Below, piece by piece: positions 25,566 to 39,631 of a DNA stretch of 64,000 nucleotides. Position 1 is the first letter of the stretch, and each line of letters begins with the position of its first letter. Source of the stretch: Rhyacichthys aspro (lineage: Eukaryota > Chordata > Actinopteri > Gobiiformes > Rhyacichthyidae); assembly GCA_036850595.1 (NCBI GenBank), contig CM072159.1:4739978-4803977 (forward strand). The letters run 5' to 3'. Position numbers and translations under genes: made by a program. Below the pieces are notes generated by a model. That model was given only the letters and a program-made list of their open reading frames with translations, was not told the origin of the DNA and made no database searches.

Positions 25566-28500
25566 TTGTGAGGACTGAAGTTAATAATGGCATTCAACAA
25601 TAAAAATGAATGAAAGCTGAATTGGAAATTGGAAATATGTTGACACATAATCTTTCAATGGCAATATTTGGAAGAGCATTTTTTGTGTCCAAGGGACTCA
25701 AGTAGAGCAGCAAATAAAGGGTTAAACCAAACCAAATGCTGTGAGAATGGACTTAAAAAGAGTGGAGCTGACCATCACATCCTCTCCAATCCCTTGATCC
25801 ATTTTCTTTTTTTCACTGGCTGTAAATAAGACCATGTATAAGAAATATTTAATTTGCTTACATGAAAGAATATAGAAAGAGTAATAAGTCATATAATAAA
25901 TATAGCTAACCATCAATATTAAATAATGACACTTTTATCACTTTAAAATCTAAAACTATATAAGCTGTCAATGGCTTTACATCAGTTTTACCTGTGGTAG
26001 TTGGACTGACATTTTCTCTTTATTTCAAAAAGAAAACTTGTTCAAAGCCCTGTCAGTCCACAAAGCCCACTGACTGTGAAGTCAGCAAAGAGTCTCCGTT
26101 TGCTTTGTTTAAATCCCACTACACCTCAGACTCTGAAGTTTACTTATCTGGCATTGGGCTCAAAAGTGGACATTTGGAGTGTTTCTGATTCCCCAAGCTC
26201 TCTGCAGAAAATGCACAAATTGCAGCTGCTGAATGTGAAAATATAGGGAGCTCCAAAGAGTACCAAGGCATATGGACATAGTTTTAGGCTGAGGCTTCTA
26301 ACAAGGTAATAGCATCATGGTACTGCACTTAAGAGTCGCTGTCTTTCATTGGCCCCTTTTTTTGTTTGTGCATCTGATTGGGGCATTACACAGAAGATAA
26401 AATGAGGGTTTAGAACCAAAAGGAGGTATGAAACATTTTCCTATCTTTAAAGAAGGAGCAAAACAGTGACCATATTTTGATCAGACTTTGTATGTGTGTT
26501 TGTGTTTTCAAAGAAATATTTGTTTTTTAATTGGGGGAAAAGTCACAACCGCTCCAACAATTTATGCCATTGTCAACCTTAAACATTAAAAATAATGACA
26601 CCTACTTACACCCTTTTTGCTCTGACTGAGGTAGACTCTTGGTTTTTGATCAATAAACACTAAACAATATTACCATAATTTCAGTGTTGGTAAACATTTA
26701 TCAAGAGCTTTTATTTGAGAAATACTATATGACTTGTTTCCACTTTCCAATTAATACGAGGTGTGCACTAGCAGCACTGTGCAATATGCTGCAATATAGT
26801 GTTGATGGGTTCATGTCGCAAGCAAACAGGCAGCATCACAGCAGATTTGCATTGTACTCGGATCCAAATGGGCAAACATACATGCAAATGTGTTAATGAG
26901 GATGTGTTGTGACGCATGTACACATGGCCTGAAAGTTAAACTTAGATCACAATAAAATGTGGTTTAGAATTTTGTTGCAAGAGGTTTTAGTTTCATTTTA
27001 ATTTAAAGGGAAGTGTAACAGGTCTAAATGTTGATCCAATGGAAATTTAAGTGTAATTTTTAACCGTTTGAAATTCAAACCTTGCAGACACGACCAGCCC
27101 TATAAACTCACTGACCAGTTTGTTTTAGCTTCAATAGAGTAATTTAGATAAGGGACAATTTGTGTTCTACCTTCAAAAATGTCCAGATTTTTCTTCTCAG
27201 CTCTTTTATTCTTTTATGACCTGGATGACTGTCCAGACATGCCCTGGCCACAAAGTCCAAGCTTTAAAACTGAAAAAGTCAGTCTTTTTTCCCTACAACA
27301 ATTCTTCTTGGTATTCTATTAGTGCTTGGATAAAATGATAATAGATAGATAGATAGATTTTAAGCTTTTTGTGTGAACCTAAATCATCTGTTTACCTTTC
27401 CATCCAAGCCTGTGTGAGTGATGTGGCATCTGCGTTTTGGATAATAGTTGCTCTTGAGGAGTTGGATCACAGTTTAAATTGCCTTTGAAGGAATAGTTTG
27501 TTAAATACGAGCTGCGGCAGAATTGTTTGAATTCATTCCCACGTCTTGACAAGCTGAATAATGCATGTTCTGTCAGCTGCCTTCTCTTTAAACCCGATGT
27601 TTACAACACTGTCTGGAGAAATACAGGTAACACACACTGCTATAAAACAGGTAGAATGCTATTCTCAGTGCCTGTACTGCTTCAAAGTATAATTATCCAA
27701 TGTGATTTTTTTTTTTCTGCTGCTGCTGAAATCAGATAAACAGTATATGTGTGAATTAGACAGAGTCAGGGGCCAAAAATAGACACAACTTCAGAACACA
27801 CAAGATGTTTACTTTAGATGTCTCTTAATTCCAGGAAATGTGCATTACTTGATTAGGGATCGTGCTATATTTCCTCTGCCTTCAGTCTGGTAAACAGTTC
27901 TACACCATTAGCCTGTTGTACAGATCATTCTGTTAAGTGAGATGGACTGTCTGACAGTGACGGCTGGACCACTTGGAGTAACTTCAAGCAAAGTCAGCAT
28001 TAATTTGATTACAGGCTAAATAATGACAGACACATCTGTCTTTGTCTCTGTTTTTATGACAAAAATGAATTTTGTTTTTATGAGAAAAAAAAGTTAATAG
28101 GACAAAAAAATTGCTTTGTTGTTAATAAGCTTGCATTCAAGGGTTGCTTTCATAGACAATATTGTGGCTTGATGTCCTGACTGTACTTGCATAACATACA
28201 ATGACGATTCAGAGGGCTTCAGCATTGTTTTAATTCTGAAAAAAATGAGATCCAACAAGTATAGCTTAACAAAGGATGGTCCATGTTGTTCAGTATACTA
28301 TTCGTCCTGTTGTGTCTGTTCCTCCACTACTTCAACCAGACTCTCTAAACTAATACCTCCTCTTCTTTTCCTCTTTTGCTTCCCAGATCTGCAGCCTCCA
28401 CAGCCCCTCCTTATATTCTCTGAAACCAGATGAACAACACCATAGACACTCATAGATCTAGTGGATTTGTTTCTTGTGTTATAGTACGTATTAAAAATAG

Positions 28501-29659
28501 TATGAAATATAAAAAATCCTCAACAAATACAGCAAAAAAAAAATGTCAAACTTGAGAGTAAAGTTGCTTTCCCATCACCCATAGAAGCACTTCAAAGCTT
28601 GATGTATGCTGCAGACAGCCAAAAAAATAAGTGTTCACAGTTATTTTATTATATTTACATACTACCGTTATTGATCCTTACAATAGTTTATAACAAAAGT
28701 TGAAGCTCCAACAAATAAAACTTGACTGCTTGGATTAGCAAAGGTCTCAAAGGCTAATATATGAAATGGCATTGTGCTCCAGACTTTTCTCAGTGACTAA
28801 TGTATAAATACAAAATCCCCCTATAACAAGATGTGCATGTCCGGACAAAAGGAATACAAATGAGAATGATTCTGTTTTATCTTCACTTAACCTCTTCCCT
28901 GGCCTCACCATTTATCATGGAGACGTGTGGTGAAGAATGACAAACTCACAGGACCAAGGAGGTGTGCGCACTACTGCGAGTGGGTGGCGATATGATGAGA
29001 AATATCACAGGGTTTTTTTCTTTTTACTGCATCTGACAACCTTAGTCGTCTTGTTTAAAAGGGGATTGGGTGAAAAAAAGCCCGCCCTGCCTCCTCAGTC
29101 ACCCTATCCAGCGCCTCAATTAATTCCCTTTGTCCGATTTTTTCCCACTTTCTGCACTCCTCCATGCTCTGTCATTTTGCTACAGGCAAAAATGAATAAA
29201 AGATGGGAGACAGGTGAAAGGACAGGCAGGAATGATTAAACAGACAGGTGATAATGGCGCAGGAATGGGAGCCTGATACGGAAGGAGAATATATATGTAT
29301 CGAAATGGCCGCATGGGAATCTGTTGGAGGAGATTCTGAGGCCCCTCGGGGAGTCATAAAATAAATCAAGGGAAGGGCAAGGTGATTAGAGGGACCGGCA
29401 AGAGCAACAACGCCTCTCTGCTGCTCAGGAAACTTTACCTGATTTATGAGAGGTCAAAGGATGTTCAATCGCTTTTATTAAAAATTCAGAGTTAGAATGT
29501 TCTTATTAATGGAACTATTAGACAAACGGAAAAAAACAAACACTAACACGGGAGTGACGTTGGGCAAATGACCCGAGTTGCCCCAGTTGTGGAGACTGTT
29601 GTAAGTTTTGTAAAGTTAATAATAGATTGTTTTGGACACTGTTGGAGATGTAATGGATT
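25566..29659. other. intergenic, no gene recognised
   Basis: Mostly AT-rich. A GATA run lies at about 27,340-27,357. A region near 29,235-29,420, with sequence such as ATTCTGAGGCCCCTCGGGG, is unusually rich for this desert and carries no known repeat. It is a possible conserved non-coding element. Confidence 0.45.
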
Positions 29660-30313
29660 TTTAAAGGTGCACTGTGTAAAATTATGTAGTATGCAGCAAC
29701 GCCGTCCCACCTTCCTGGGGACAGTCAAAATTGTGTTTGCGACCGTCCACAATACTCCATGGGATGGCTTCAGGATGACATACACGCCCTCCCAAGCCAC
29801 AGTACAGGAGGTGGATATGCATCATCTTAACAAAGTATTAAAGTTAGCTCAATCAAAACAGCCAAACAGCTAAATCCAATCTGTAAATGTCCCATAAGTG
29901 GCTAAACTTCAAACAGGGCTCTGCTATTGTCCCGTGTCTAAACCATTACTGCCTGAATGATGAAATATTTAATAATATGAGTTATGAAATAATAATTCAA
30001 CTGCAACTAAATGTCCATTTTCCCTCAGATCTATCAAAGGTATGGAAATAAATGGTAATAATAACTTATTACTATCCTGGCTGTATGTAAATACAATTGA
30101 AAAATGCAAATAAAAATTACAGGCTTTCATGAAAAAGTGTGACAAGTGTTAGAAGTGTTTCAAAATGTTTACAGTGAACGTGAACTGAATTGGAATTTGC
30201 TCATAACCAACAAGGTGTCCCTGCAGGGCTACCGTAGGCATTTAAAAGCTTTAGAAGGAGTTGTGAAAGTGTAAAAAAAACAAACAAAAAAAACTACACA
30301 CTCAACCTTTAAA
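29660..30313. mobile_element. MITE with 'TTTAAAGGT' ends
   Basis: Inverted termini read TTTAAAGGTGCACTGTGTAA on the left and, inward from the right, TTTAAAGGTTGAGTGTGTAG. This gives about 654 bp with no transposase. Elements of this terminus type are widespread in teleosts. The target duplication cannot be separated from the palindromic TTTAAA ends. Confidence 0.65.
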
Positions 30314-33300
30314 GTATGTTCCGACCAGATGAAAAAATGTTTCCACATGTATGTTTCTTCTCATAAACATAGGAAATTGCAAATCTTTTTTGGGTTGCGT
30401 TTTACTAGAGAAGTTTCACACCATTGCAACCTTTTCTAATAGATCCTGTGACAAAAGAATCTTCTGTGCGCTACAGTCTGAGGGTAACTTAGGCTAAACA
30501 AAGAGTCACTCAGAATTCCAGGAGACCTTATCTAAAGCTGCACCATGAAGAGGGTTAATACAAAAACATTTGAATTATGTTTTTCTATATATTTAAAATA
30601 CTGTCAAGCAAAAATACTAGGTCCTTGAAAGTAAATGTCATTGGAGGAAAAAAATGATGTACATATCTTTTATGATCTAGTTAGAGCCATTGCTTTCGTT
30701 GCTTATCCATAAATTGAAAAGTGCTGGTGTGTAAAGTAAGGTTGTGGTTTTTCATACAATGTGGAAACTAAAATTAGCCCTGTCCTGAATGGCTCCACAG
30801 ACCACCCACTGGATCACATTACTGCCATGGCTTTGGTCCCATCCCAGTAGCAGACAGGCTGTAAGGGCTACCTGCCATCATGACCGGTGCAGACCCTCAT
30901 GCAGTGTGTTTAACATTCTAGGAGACAACTCTAGGAGCCACTCAAGACCTGGAGTCAATGTAAGCCTGATAAGCATCCAGAGGGAGCCCCACTCACTTTT
31001 AATCAGGATCACATCACAAAGGTAAACAATTGAAATTACAGTAATTAGTGTTGGTTAAACTTCACTTTTTCTACAGTGCTGGTGTGAAAGAATGGAGATG
31101 AGAGGACTTTTCATGCAACACTGCCATCTAGAGGTCACCTTTACCTAGGGCCATTGATGTTTAGAATATCAAATCAATAACCAATGATGTTGGCTGATAA
31201 GACATTTAGTTGTTTTTTTTTTCTTTAATCTCAAAACCAAGCGAAATTAAAAATGATGTGTTCTAAATATAAATGTAGCACAGCAGCTCTGTCTTTTAAA
31301 AAAAATCCTGTTCTTTTTTATTTTACTGTACATTTTAAATCCCATTAATGACTATTTAAGTTTTGGTTCAATTTGAGGGACCAAAATTATCAACATCAAA
31401 AATGTAAATTTATAAATAAAATGGCCCCAGAAGTTTTTCTAAAGACACTGAACAGATACCTGGAGACATCTGATACACCCTGAGAAGCATTACCATCCAT
31501 GCACATTACTGATCTGGGGCCTTTGGCAAATGCATGGCTTGCCTACACCGTTACAACACTTCCATCCCCAGACACACACGCCTTCGACAAACCTAGGTTA
31601 AAATTAAACCAAAAAACTGTCATTTGATTCTTTCTTCCACACTGCTTAACCATTGTATTTTAGACCACAGTGCTATATTTTCCTGTGACTATCATTTTAC
31701 TGCAGACAAAATCGATACACATTATGTGAGACTGAGTAGCTGTTTGGGCTTTTGTTGGGTCTAATTTTCATTTTCACTCTTTTCTGTTCCTTTTTTTAGG
31801 TCTCCTGTCTGTTATGGTCCACGTGCTGTGGCCTGCCCTGTTATTGTCACTGTGTTTGAATAACAAAGTGGTTTTATTTTTTATTTTTTTATTAAACATA
31901 TATTTATCACGGTGGGGCTGGATAGAATGCTAGCTGAGTTAGGGCAATTGCGAGATAATACAGGGCTGACAATGAGACCCTGTTATCCCTGTCACAAACA
32001 TGGACATACAGATTGGATATTAATGTCTTGAGATATGAAATCTGAGGACACATTTGGAGTTGGTCTATTTGGGTCTCTGTGGAGCTGTGAATGGGTATCC
32101 TATTGCGTTTAAGCACTTAATTGTGTTGTTATTTATGAATACAAAAGCATCAGTTAGGGATCAACATTAAAGTGTTTCAAATTGAACTAAATAAGGGAAA
32201 CATTATTGAGAAAGTTTACTTTTAATATTTAATAGTTGATTAAAAATGCTGAATCCCACAGCATGAGGCCAAACACTTGCTGTGCTTTAAATTGGTGCAT
32301 CACAGTTTTTCTGGTGGCTTAGAAAAAGCAGAGAAGAAGAAGATAACATATGGAAAGTGTTGTTTAAGTCCATCTGAAGTGTGTACTTTGGCATGTCAAG
32401 TGAGTAGAGTACAATACACGGACACAGGATGAATGTAAATTCCAGTATGACCGAAAATTTGCGTAAATGCAATGTCCATATATGTTTCACCTTGCTTCCA
32501 TTTTCTCTATTAATGTTTTTTTGTGTGTGTGTGCTGTTTTGTTGCGTAAACAGATGTATCCAGTGCTTGAATAGACATTTTTTCTGTATTATCAGCAGCC
32601 ATTGATTGAATGTTGACAAATCAATGCAAGACCAACAGTCAATGGGAGCGTCCATTACTCAGGAGCAAGCATGTGATTGATGTGATTCCTATTACAATAT
32701 GTTGTTAGATCACTCAAATAAAAGAAACAGATCTCATTCTTTTCATTTAGGGATAATCTTCTGCTCTCACACATATGGTTCTTTTAGAGTCACCACCTTA
32801 CGTAGCAACACAAGTATTTGGATAAAGGAAGACTATGTGGGCTCATGGAGAGAGGCAAACTTCCCACAGGACAGTCATGGTTGCTGATGCTATAGCTCTT
32901 GTAAAGCCTTTTAATTAAAAACAAAGAATGGACTTAAACCAGCTACTTTTATACCATACTAAAACACATTTTAATTGGCCCAAGAGGCTTTGTTAGTGTG
33001 TAAGTATAAAGTATAACACTTGCAAGTCTTATGACATTAATGCATTACTCCATTGCTATGGTTTCCTAGTATAAACTATGTAATTAAGTCTGAGTAAAAG
33101 TGATTATTTTCAAAGTTTTTGTATGCATCTTTGTTTAATGAGGCGAAATCTGACAGCCTTGTAGCTGTGATGTATAGTTTCGTATTTGCTGGAGTTTTAA
33201 ATTAATAAATACAAAAGCTGTCTGGAGCTACAAAGCCAATGAGGAGACATTCCACTGGTAGAGCTGTAAGTGTAATTAATTTTACCAAGATACAGAAAAT

Positions 33301-34408
33301 AGGAAGGAAGCTAAGACAAACACATAAAAACACCTTAATAAAATCACTGTATGTGTTTATAATTGTATCACATCTGTAAGCACAAGCTGGAGACCCCAGA
33401 ATGAAGTGTTTGTTTCTCCCAGCCTCTGTCTCATCTGCTTATCGTATTTGTGTTCGCCCTGAGGCGTGACTTCACAGCTCAGGATAACATTTACCTGAAT
33501 TATTTTCCTGTCCAGAGTTTCACGGCACAGCTTTCATACATACAAGTATGAATCTTGATCCATTTGATATTCCCTCCACGACTCGATGTAAAAGGACCTT
33601 GTGAGGTGGCCTTGTTGGAGCAGACTTTATAGAAGGCTGCGTAAATAATAAGCAAACCTTTGACATTGTGCGGAATTAAGCATCCTTCATCCCATGTGGG
33701 ACGCATACTGTAACTCTGAATTTACATTGTTTTTGCGCACAAAAGCATTTACCTTGTGTCTTAAATGCAACCATTTTAGGATGTATGTGACAATCATGTA
33801 GTTCTCCATTTTGCTTGTAAATTTCTCTGACCTGTGGAGAATTAGACTCAACTGTATGTGCACTGTTGTCACTGGTACTTTAAGTCCTGAGGGTTGCCAG
33901 GTGGGAGTTCCATGAATCAGAATTCTTTATCCAGCACTTTCCAATGATGTAACTGATGCCTGTAACTACCACTTTTGTCACTGACCATTGCAGACCAGAA
34001 CCAGCCCACAAGAGCGGCACTTTTGGAGATACTGTTACAACGCCTAGCCATCAGGTCCTGGTCATTGTCAGAATTTGACATTTGCACATTATTCCTTGCC
34101 TGGCCAGCCATATACAACAATTCTGCCATGTAAAATGGGTCCCTGCTCTTTCACTAGTTTCTGTTGTATCAGCCATAACCATTTATTAAAAAAAATAGGC
34201 CAGCTTTATGCAATGACCCATATAAGTGCACATTTTAAACGGTTGTCATCCACAGATTAGTGATATGTGCATCCATGGACAGTTTATTCTGCCTCCAATG
34301 GTACTAGCCCTCTAGAAATCCATCTCAGATTCACAGAAACCAGACTGATTCTTCGTGTAGAACATACAGAGTATCAGAACATCTAACCAGGCTACTTTTT
34401 TCTTGTTT
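30314..34408. other. intergenic, no gene recognised
   Basis: Non-coding. The segments near 30,790-31,020 and 33,400-33,710 are less AT-rich than their surroundings and could be conserved non-coding elements. The open frames they contain show no family resemblance. Confidence 0.45.
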
Positions 34409-34498
34409 AAACACATACATACATACATACATACATACATACATTCATACATACATACATACATACATACATACATACATACATACATACATACATAC
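34409..34498. repeat. (ACAT)n microsatellite
   Basis: About 22 tandem copies of a tetranucleotide with a single interruption near 34,444 ('acattcat'). Confidence 0.95.
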
Positions 34499-34499
34499 T

Positions 34500-37400
34500 A
34501 CAGTTAACCTCAAGGACAAAGTGCCATGGAAATGATCAATATTATTTACTCCACATGTGGTCACTACATCTGATGTATGTTATTACTTCCTTAGCATCAA
34601 TACTTCAGCATCAATAGACATCTGACCATTGACATCATGTAACTGGCTGATACATAAATCATCAACTTCCTTTGATAAATGAAGATCAATATGAAAAAGC
34701 CAGATTGTGATTAAATATGTCTACTTCCCAATACCCTTTACTGTCTTACGAGTCCTTCCTGCAGTTCACGCTCTGCACAGATCACCCTTCTTCAGTATCT
34801 TTTGTGGTCTTCTGTGCTCTGCACCTACAAAGCTTGTTCCAAAACGGCTCTGAGCTGAATGAGCAGAGCTGCTTTATTTCCAGCTTGAATGTTCTGTACT
34901 GAAGTTATCTTCACTCAATAGCATTTCAAACTCAAGGAATCGTCACACAATTTCACTGAAAGGTATATAGAAGATACTAAGCCTAGTCTCACAGCTGCAC
35001 CTGTCTGGAGCAGGTCCAAACTAAGTCAGAGTTTAATAAAAAATCTTTACTACATAGTCCTGAGTTCTGGTAATTCATTTTTTTTCCTATACATGATGTC
35101 TTTTTTCATCTTTTTTAAATTTTTTGGCTTATTCTTTTCTCTAATCTGAGAATATTTAAGTTCTGTTGTCCTACAAAGGACATGTAATCTTTTATAGTTA
35201 TGTTTAAAAAAATTTGTCTTTGCTCAACAAAACAAACTTTACATAATAATAATAAATAATAAATAATTGAAAACTTATTTTTATGTGTCAGGAGGGCACT
35301 TCAACTTCAGCTTCATTATGTCCTGGAGCCATAGACTTTATACCCCTGAGTGCATTCACTTAAATCCACCAAAAACAAGTGAAAAGAGATGTTAACGAAC
35401 AGCGCTGTGTTTCTTTGAAGAATTCCCATGAGTAGATCTGTTAAGTGCCACTGACAATAAATGTCTACCATTAAGTTACTTACAACAGATGTGTGATGAA
35501 ATGTAGTAGGGTTATAATTTCCACAAAATAATTTCTGCAGAGTCTAAATTATATGTATAATGGGACTTCATTAAGTCATTTAATGCTTCTTAATTAGCAA
35601 CATAATTTGTCATGCTCCTAATATCACATCCAAACCCACCATCAGAGCCTTCATGTCTGTACCTGTGACAGTTATCCACTGCTGCTCTGATGGTCTGCCA
35701 GCTGACGCCAGCCTGAATATGTCCTAATTAAGAGATCAGTAAAGACACACATGCACTAGCTTTTTTTCTTTATTAAAAGGGCTATGTCTTTTCTCAGTAA
35801 TCAGCTTTTTCACAGTTTCTGGTCTCATATTCTTTGAACATTTGTACACTCTTTGTCTTTATGTTGGGCTCGTCACACTCTTGATGTAAGTTGAGGAACA
35901 TCTTGTCTCCATTCTTGCTCTATTAGAACCAAGATAAACAAAAGGCTGATGAACTTTTACAGAACCCCATGTGAGGGGTAAATTGTGTGAGTTTTTTATA
36001 GGTTCGCCTGGTTCATTTTATTTGACGGTGTGTGGTTTCTTGGCACCGCTGGCTGAACTAGATAATAATGATGCACACTCATTTCTGTTTTTGAATTTCC
36101 TTTGGGTCTCTGGTAAACAACATTAAAGTGGGCTAATGACTTTAACAATGTCAAGTAACTGCCTGAAATGCTCCCAAAATTGTGTATAACAAGTTAGAGA
36201 AATGAGATTTGATAATATTTTACCTACAAACTTTGTTCTCTATTGACATTTATAACATATAGAAATCCATCTGAAGGGACAAAGATTAATCTAACTCTAC
36301 AGCTGTAATGCATCACAGCTGCTAAAGGTTGTGTACAGCAGCATGACGCACTTTATCTTGTACTGGGAACACTTGCCTTTCTGACTGGTCTTGTCTCGAA
36401 GGTCGCCGTGTGGAATATGGGAAGTCGATAAGTGAAGGAGCCCGAGATAAAGTGGAGAAAACACAAATGTATTTTACCAAGGCTTATCACAGGCCCCACT
36501 GGACATCAGTGATTTATTATATTTACCAGCGAGGGAACGCACAAGGCTTTTCCATTTAAAACATTAGGAAAAGCCGTGCGGCATGGCCCGCTGTGAATCA
36601 CACTGGCAGTGTTAGTGCAGCGCTCCACCCACCGAGCTCCAGACCATTATGGGAAATCCGGCTTTTAATCATGAAAGTGAAAACACCGTTAAAGTGGATG
36701 GCAAGGAGTGTTAACCTCAAGCTCTGCCTGTTTGGATGAATAGATAGTTCACATAGTGATGGGAGCACATTCACCTGCGGTTAAGTTCTCATGGGGACCG
36801 AGTGTCTCCTGTGATGATACTTTGATAGATAATGAAAACTGAACAGCAGGAGAAAATGGGAGGTGCCAGAAGTAGATAAGTGAAGGTCTGGATGTAGAGT
36901 TATGTTGAAGTGGTGACTGATTGTGGAGTCTCAGGGGCTTGGTCTTGTCCGATAGCAAAAGTGCTGTGACACATTGATATATCCAGTTTTATGTTTGGTT
37001 TTAGTGTAGACACATTATTGTTTTGGTTTTGTTGCAGATTTAGGTCCTGCTAAACCAACTCTTGAGTCAGCTCTGAGTCTGTTCACTTTAATTTAGCAGA
37101 AGGAAGAAAGTCATTATTAAAAGAGCAAAGAAAATAGAATTCACCATGACAACAGTAATCAAATGGAGGCTGCCTGCATGTTAGAAGAAAGTCATGTGAC
37201 TGTGGAGAGACTATATTCAAGTTTAAAATTAAAGTGGTGACGGAGTAGTAGAAAAACAGGCTATAGCTTAATGGATAATTAGTATGATACAATTACAATT
37301 ACAAACTATATATACTACATACTTTTGTAACCTAACATTAACCAAATGTGTCTAAGTACAGAACAAAATAATGTTTATGCAAGATTTTTTTTGGGGGGTA

Positions 37401-39285
37401 GACCTGCTTGAATTGGGTTTAGTCCTAGTTTAGTTGTAGGTTTACTCCTGGGTCCTTCCTTGTCTATTTGTGGGTTTGGCTTGAGTTAAGTCCTGAAGTT
37501 GCCCAAGTTCTTTGTGGATTTAGCCCTGGTTCCTTTCTGGCTCTGTCATACTGTATAGGCTATAATCTTGGAATTATTCCTGGTTTTCCTGACTTTATTT
37601 ACAAGTGTAGGTTTGGAGGGGATTTACTCTAGGTTTTGGTCCTCATTATGTTAAACCCTTATTGAACTGGATAGGGAGAACATTATAATAGACTTGTCCC
37701 CACATGGTGTCCTTGGTCTACTGTTTCCACATTAGTGACTCATGGAGCAAAATTGCTTTCTGACTGCGTGGCTCACTCCTCTGGTGCCCCAGTCCGCAAA
37801 ATCATCACTAAGCACTGCAGCAGACATGCATTATTGATTTAGATTGCAAACTGTTAACAAGAACAGTTTGCAATTAGTGTGGGCCGGAACTGCTCCAATA
37901 CAAGAAGTTCCAGTTTTAGGCTCCCACTGGGAAACAGTTTTAGTCTTCGCCTTTTTCACTCACCTGAGTCATATAGTTACAGCAATTAGACAAGAGCAAA
38001 AGCACCTGTATTTTCCATTTATTTGACCACACAACTTTAAACACTATATATAAAACATGCCATTGTGTGTCTTAATATTCTACTGATGAACTTAAACTTT
38101 GCTTTTTAATTTCACTGACTTTTGGTTGGATCGAAGTGTATAAAGCTCAAATTCTGATCAATTTCCTAATGGAAGGCTGGTGATGGCACATGTGCTCTAT
38201 TTAGTTTTAAATGGTTGAGCTGACCTCTAGTGGTTCAGACAAAGAAATGCATCAAGTCATAGATTATTTGTAAAATGCTGGATTTTCTTGTTATCATTAT
38301 CACATCATCATGGTAGTCTGGTCAAACAGGGTGGCTATAGGTGGGACTTATTTTTACACCTGAAATTTGATGTCTTAGACCAGCTTTCCTTCAACTTACT
38401 GGATATATTTAATTTAATTAATAAATGTATACAATAAATTAAAAGAAGCTATAAAGACATAGGTAAAAGCATGTGTTGCTAGATACTGTAGCTGTAGATA
38501 CATCTGTAACTCTACAACTATGTCCTCCCACATGATGTAGCTGTAAATAGCCTTTACTGTTTATTTGGACCTGTTCACACAACAGTTATGCCGCTGAGGG
38601 CTAATGTTAACTGTGGCACTAAAGTGGCATGACACAAATATATACCTATAATAAAGGATTAAGTAAATACTATAATACTTCAAATATAGCCACTCAAAAC
38701 TATCCTATAATAAACTTTGTTTTACAGTTACAAGACTTGTCAATGTTATTTGATGTAGTTGGTTGCAGTTTGTTCGAATAAGAACTACAAATTCATGATT
38801 AACTTTTTTTTTTTTTTTTTTTTTTTTGCCCCTATTCCAAACTTGTTATGAACTGTAGTGCTGCTTGTTTATGGTTTCAACAAGATTTAAGTGTCTGAAC
38901 AGTGACTTTAGGCTAGGCCCATAGCCTATATAGGTCTACCTTGGCCTATATGTCAATCTTTTTATCTACCTTCAGAAGCATAGTTATGGAGCAGTTGGTA
39001 ATATAGTATTACTCAGCCTGTGTCAATAACTTGTATAGTATTGTAGTCTGTTTGAATGAAACAATGATCCCATGACTAAGTTCAGCCAACGAAGCCGCCT
39101 AGTGGTTCATCGAAGTCTACAGCGTATACTGCCTACACACAGTTGTTACACTACTACTCAAACGGAGCACAAGGGACAAAAGCCACCAGGGCTGAGTAGA
39201 CTATAACAGTACAGTCACCACTGCTCATCTACTCTTCAGTCTACTGGTTTTGTTCATGAACAACTGTGAGCTTTTTGTTTGTTTG
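34500..39285. other. intergenic upstream of the syntaxin gene
   Basis: No gene is recognisable. A stretch at about 36,340-36,720 is GC-richer and contains a hairpin, GGCTTTTCC with its complement GGAAAAGCC about 13 bases later (about 36,545-36,575). A degenerate tandem-like run of 'GGTTTAGTCCT' words occupies about 37,400-37,660. Poly-T lies at about 38,804-38,827. Confidence 0.45.
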
Positions 39286-39294
39286 AATGAGGCA

Positions 39295-39307
39295 GTGCGC
39301 ATGCGTG
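39295..39307. promoter_or_regulatory. NRF1-like motif upstream of the syntaxin gene
   Basis: The palindrome TGCGCATGCG is close to the NRF1 consensus. It lies in a locally GC-richer stretch (39,290-39,560) about 330 bp before the proposed start codon. No TATA box is seen nearby. It is inferred to mark the promoter or first untranslated exon. Confidence 0.45.
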
Positions 39308-39631
39308 GTGTTTCTGCAGCGTGATCCTGGCAGGTGTACGCTACACAGGTGACCGTCGCACATACACTGTACATAACTAGCGTTACAACCTTCAGACAAG
39401 ACTTCGGCTTTATTTAGCTAGATTACCTGTGGTAACATTGTTAAGTGTTAACCGTGTCCACTGCTCAATAGTTTTTTAATAGTTTAAAAGTTTTAAAATC
39501 GCCGCTGAGCAGGATAGTAGGGAGTGGCTAACCCTTTCAACGGCGTATAGCAGCATCCCGCTTCAACCGATATAGTTCACATTTATATCTGTCTATTTAA
39601 AATCACCAACATTTAAGGGATTTTTGGCAGT

